A stretch of DNA of 5,257 nt, taken from contig WRML01000187.1 in assembly GCA_009777165.1 (NCBI GenBank), positions 1 to 5,257 of the forward strand. The letters are read 5' to 3'. The translations under genes were made by a program, and so were the position numbers. This document shows positions 5,160-5,257 of the stretch, in pieces. The notes below the pieces were generated by a model. That model did not search any database, had not been told where the DNA came from, and saw nothing but the letters and a program-made list of their open reading frames with translations. Origin of the DNA: Kiritimatiellota bacterium (GTDB lineage: Bacteria; Verrucomicrobiota; Kiritimatiellia; RFP12; UBA1067). Within the stretch, counting starts at the first letter, position 1. Each line of letters starts with the position of its first letter.

Positions 5160-5189
5160 TTGACGGTGTTATAGTGAATTAACTATAAA
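5160..5189 (+). promoter_or_regulatory. Candidate sigma70-type promoter with a dyad over the -10
   Basis: TTGACG (5160-5165) and TATAAA (5184-5189) each match the consensus at five of six positions, with an 18-base spacer. A perfect 7-base dyad, TTATAGT (5169-5175) and ACTATAA (5182-5188), overlaps the -10 and could be an operator. It would drive transcription rightward out of the window, through the hairpin at 5204-5221; the gene it serves, if any, is not visible. The region is locally AT-rich, which raises the chance of a false promoter match. Confidence 0.35.
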
Positions 5190-5203
5190 CGTGTTCCATT
5201 CTT

Positions 5204-5221
5204 ACATCCCGTTAGGGATGT
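5204..5221. repeat. Short perfect hairpin with REP-like look
   Basis: ACATCCC (5204-5210) and GGGATGT (5215-5221) form a 7-base perfect stem around the loop GTTA. It is followed by CTCTCGGTAGAAAAA (5224-5238) and a run of seven C (5245-5251). The hairpin lacks a downstream T-run in either direction that would make it a clear terminator, although the minus strand reads a T5 run before it. From memory, hairpins of the CATCCC-loop-GGGATG type followed by CGGTAGAAA recur between genes in several bacterial genomes, so this is probably a dispersed intergenic repeat; that needs a genome search. Confidence 0.5.
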
Positions 5222-5257
5222 GTCTCTCGGTAGAAAAACGCCCTCCCCCCCATGTCC

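Overview
The window is GC-rich bacterial chromosomal DNA. It holds one 5'-truncated membrane-protein gene, one small membrane-protein gene, and a same-strand run of three housekeeping genes: prolyl-tRNA synthetase (proS), an HU/IHF-type nucleoid protein and histidyl-tRNA synthetase (hisS). All genes are on the + strand. GGG-rich codon use, a plant-organelle-like HisRS and the abundance of short interspersed repeats, some inside coding sequence, suggest a member of the PVC superphylum, most likely Kiritimatiellota or Lentisphaerota. That placement is inference from recalled sequence flavour, not from a search.

Layout. Bases 3-662 encode the C-terminal part of a polytopic membrane protein resembling DUF4153/DUF4173. 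It overlaps by 4 bases (ATGA) a 179-residue multi-spanning membrane protein of unknown function (659-1198). Bases 1199-1462 hold no gene but contain a palindromic element (1238-1303). proS (1463-3190) carries a heptamer repeat tract between its catalytic core and its editing domain. Bases 3191-3283 hold a second copy of the palindromic element, in the opposite orientation. The HU-family gene (3284-3655) ends in a repeat-encoded tail, and hisS (3657-5000) starts one base after its stop with a repeat-encoded N-terminal extension. Bases 5001-5257 contain no convincing gene. They hold a long hairpin-forming element starting at the hisS stop, a sigma70-like promoter with an overlapping dyad, and a separate short hairpin that looks like a dispersed repeat.

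How it works together. The two synthetases charge tRNA-Pro and tRNA-His, and the HU-like protein bends and compacts DNA. HU and hisS are almost certainly co-transcribed. I see no defence system, phage, CRISPR array or transposase. The unusual content is the repeats: four repeat types (heptamer, octamer, approximately 65-bp palindrome, 3' hairpin) lie in or directly beside essential genes, and every intragenic one keeps the reading frame open. The best leads are the head-to-head octamer arrays that bracket the hisS start codon, the inverted pair of palindromes flanking proS, and the 122-base foldable element after hisS.
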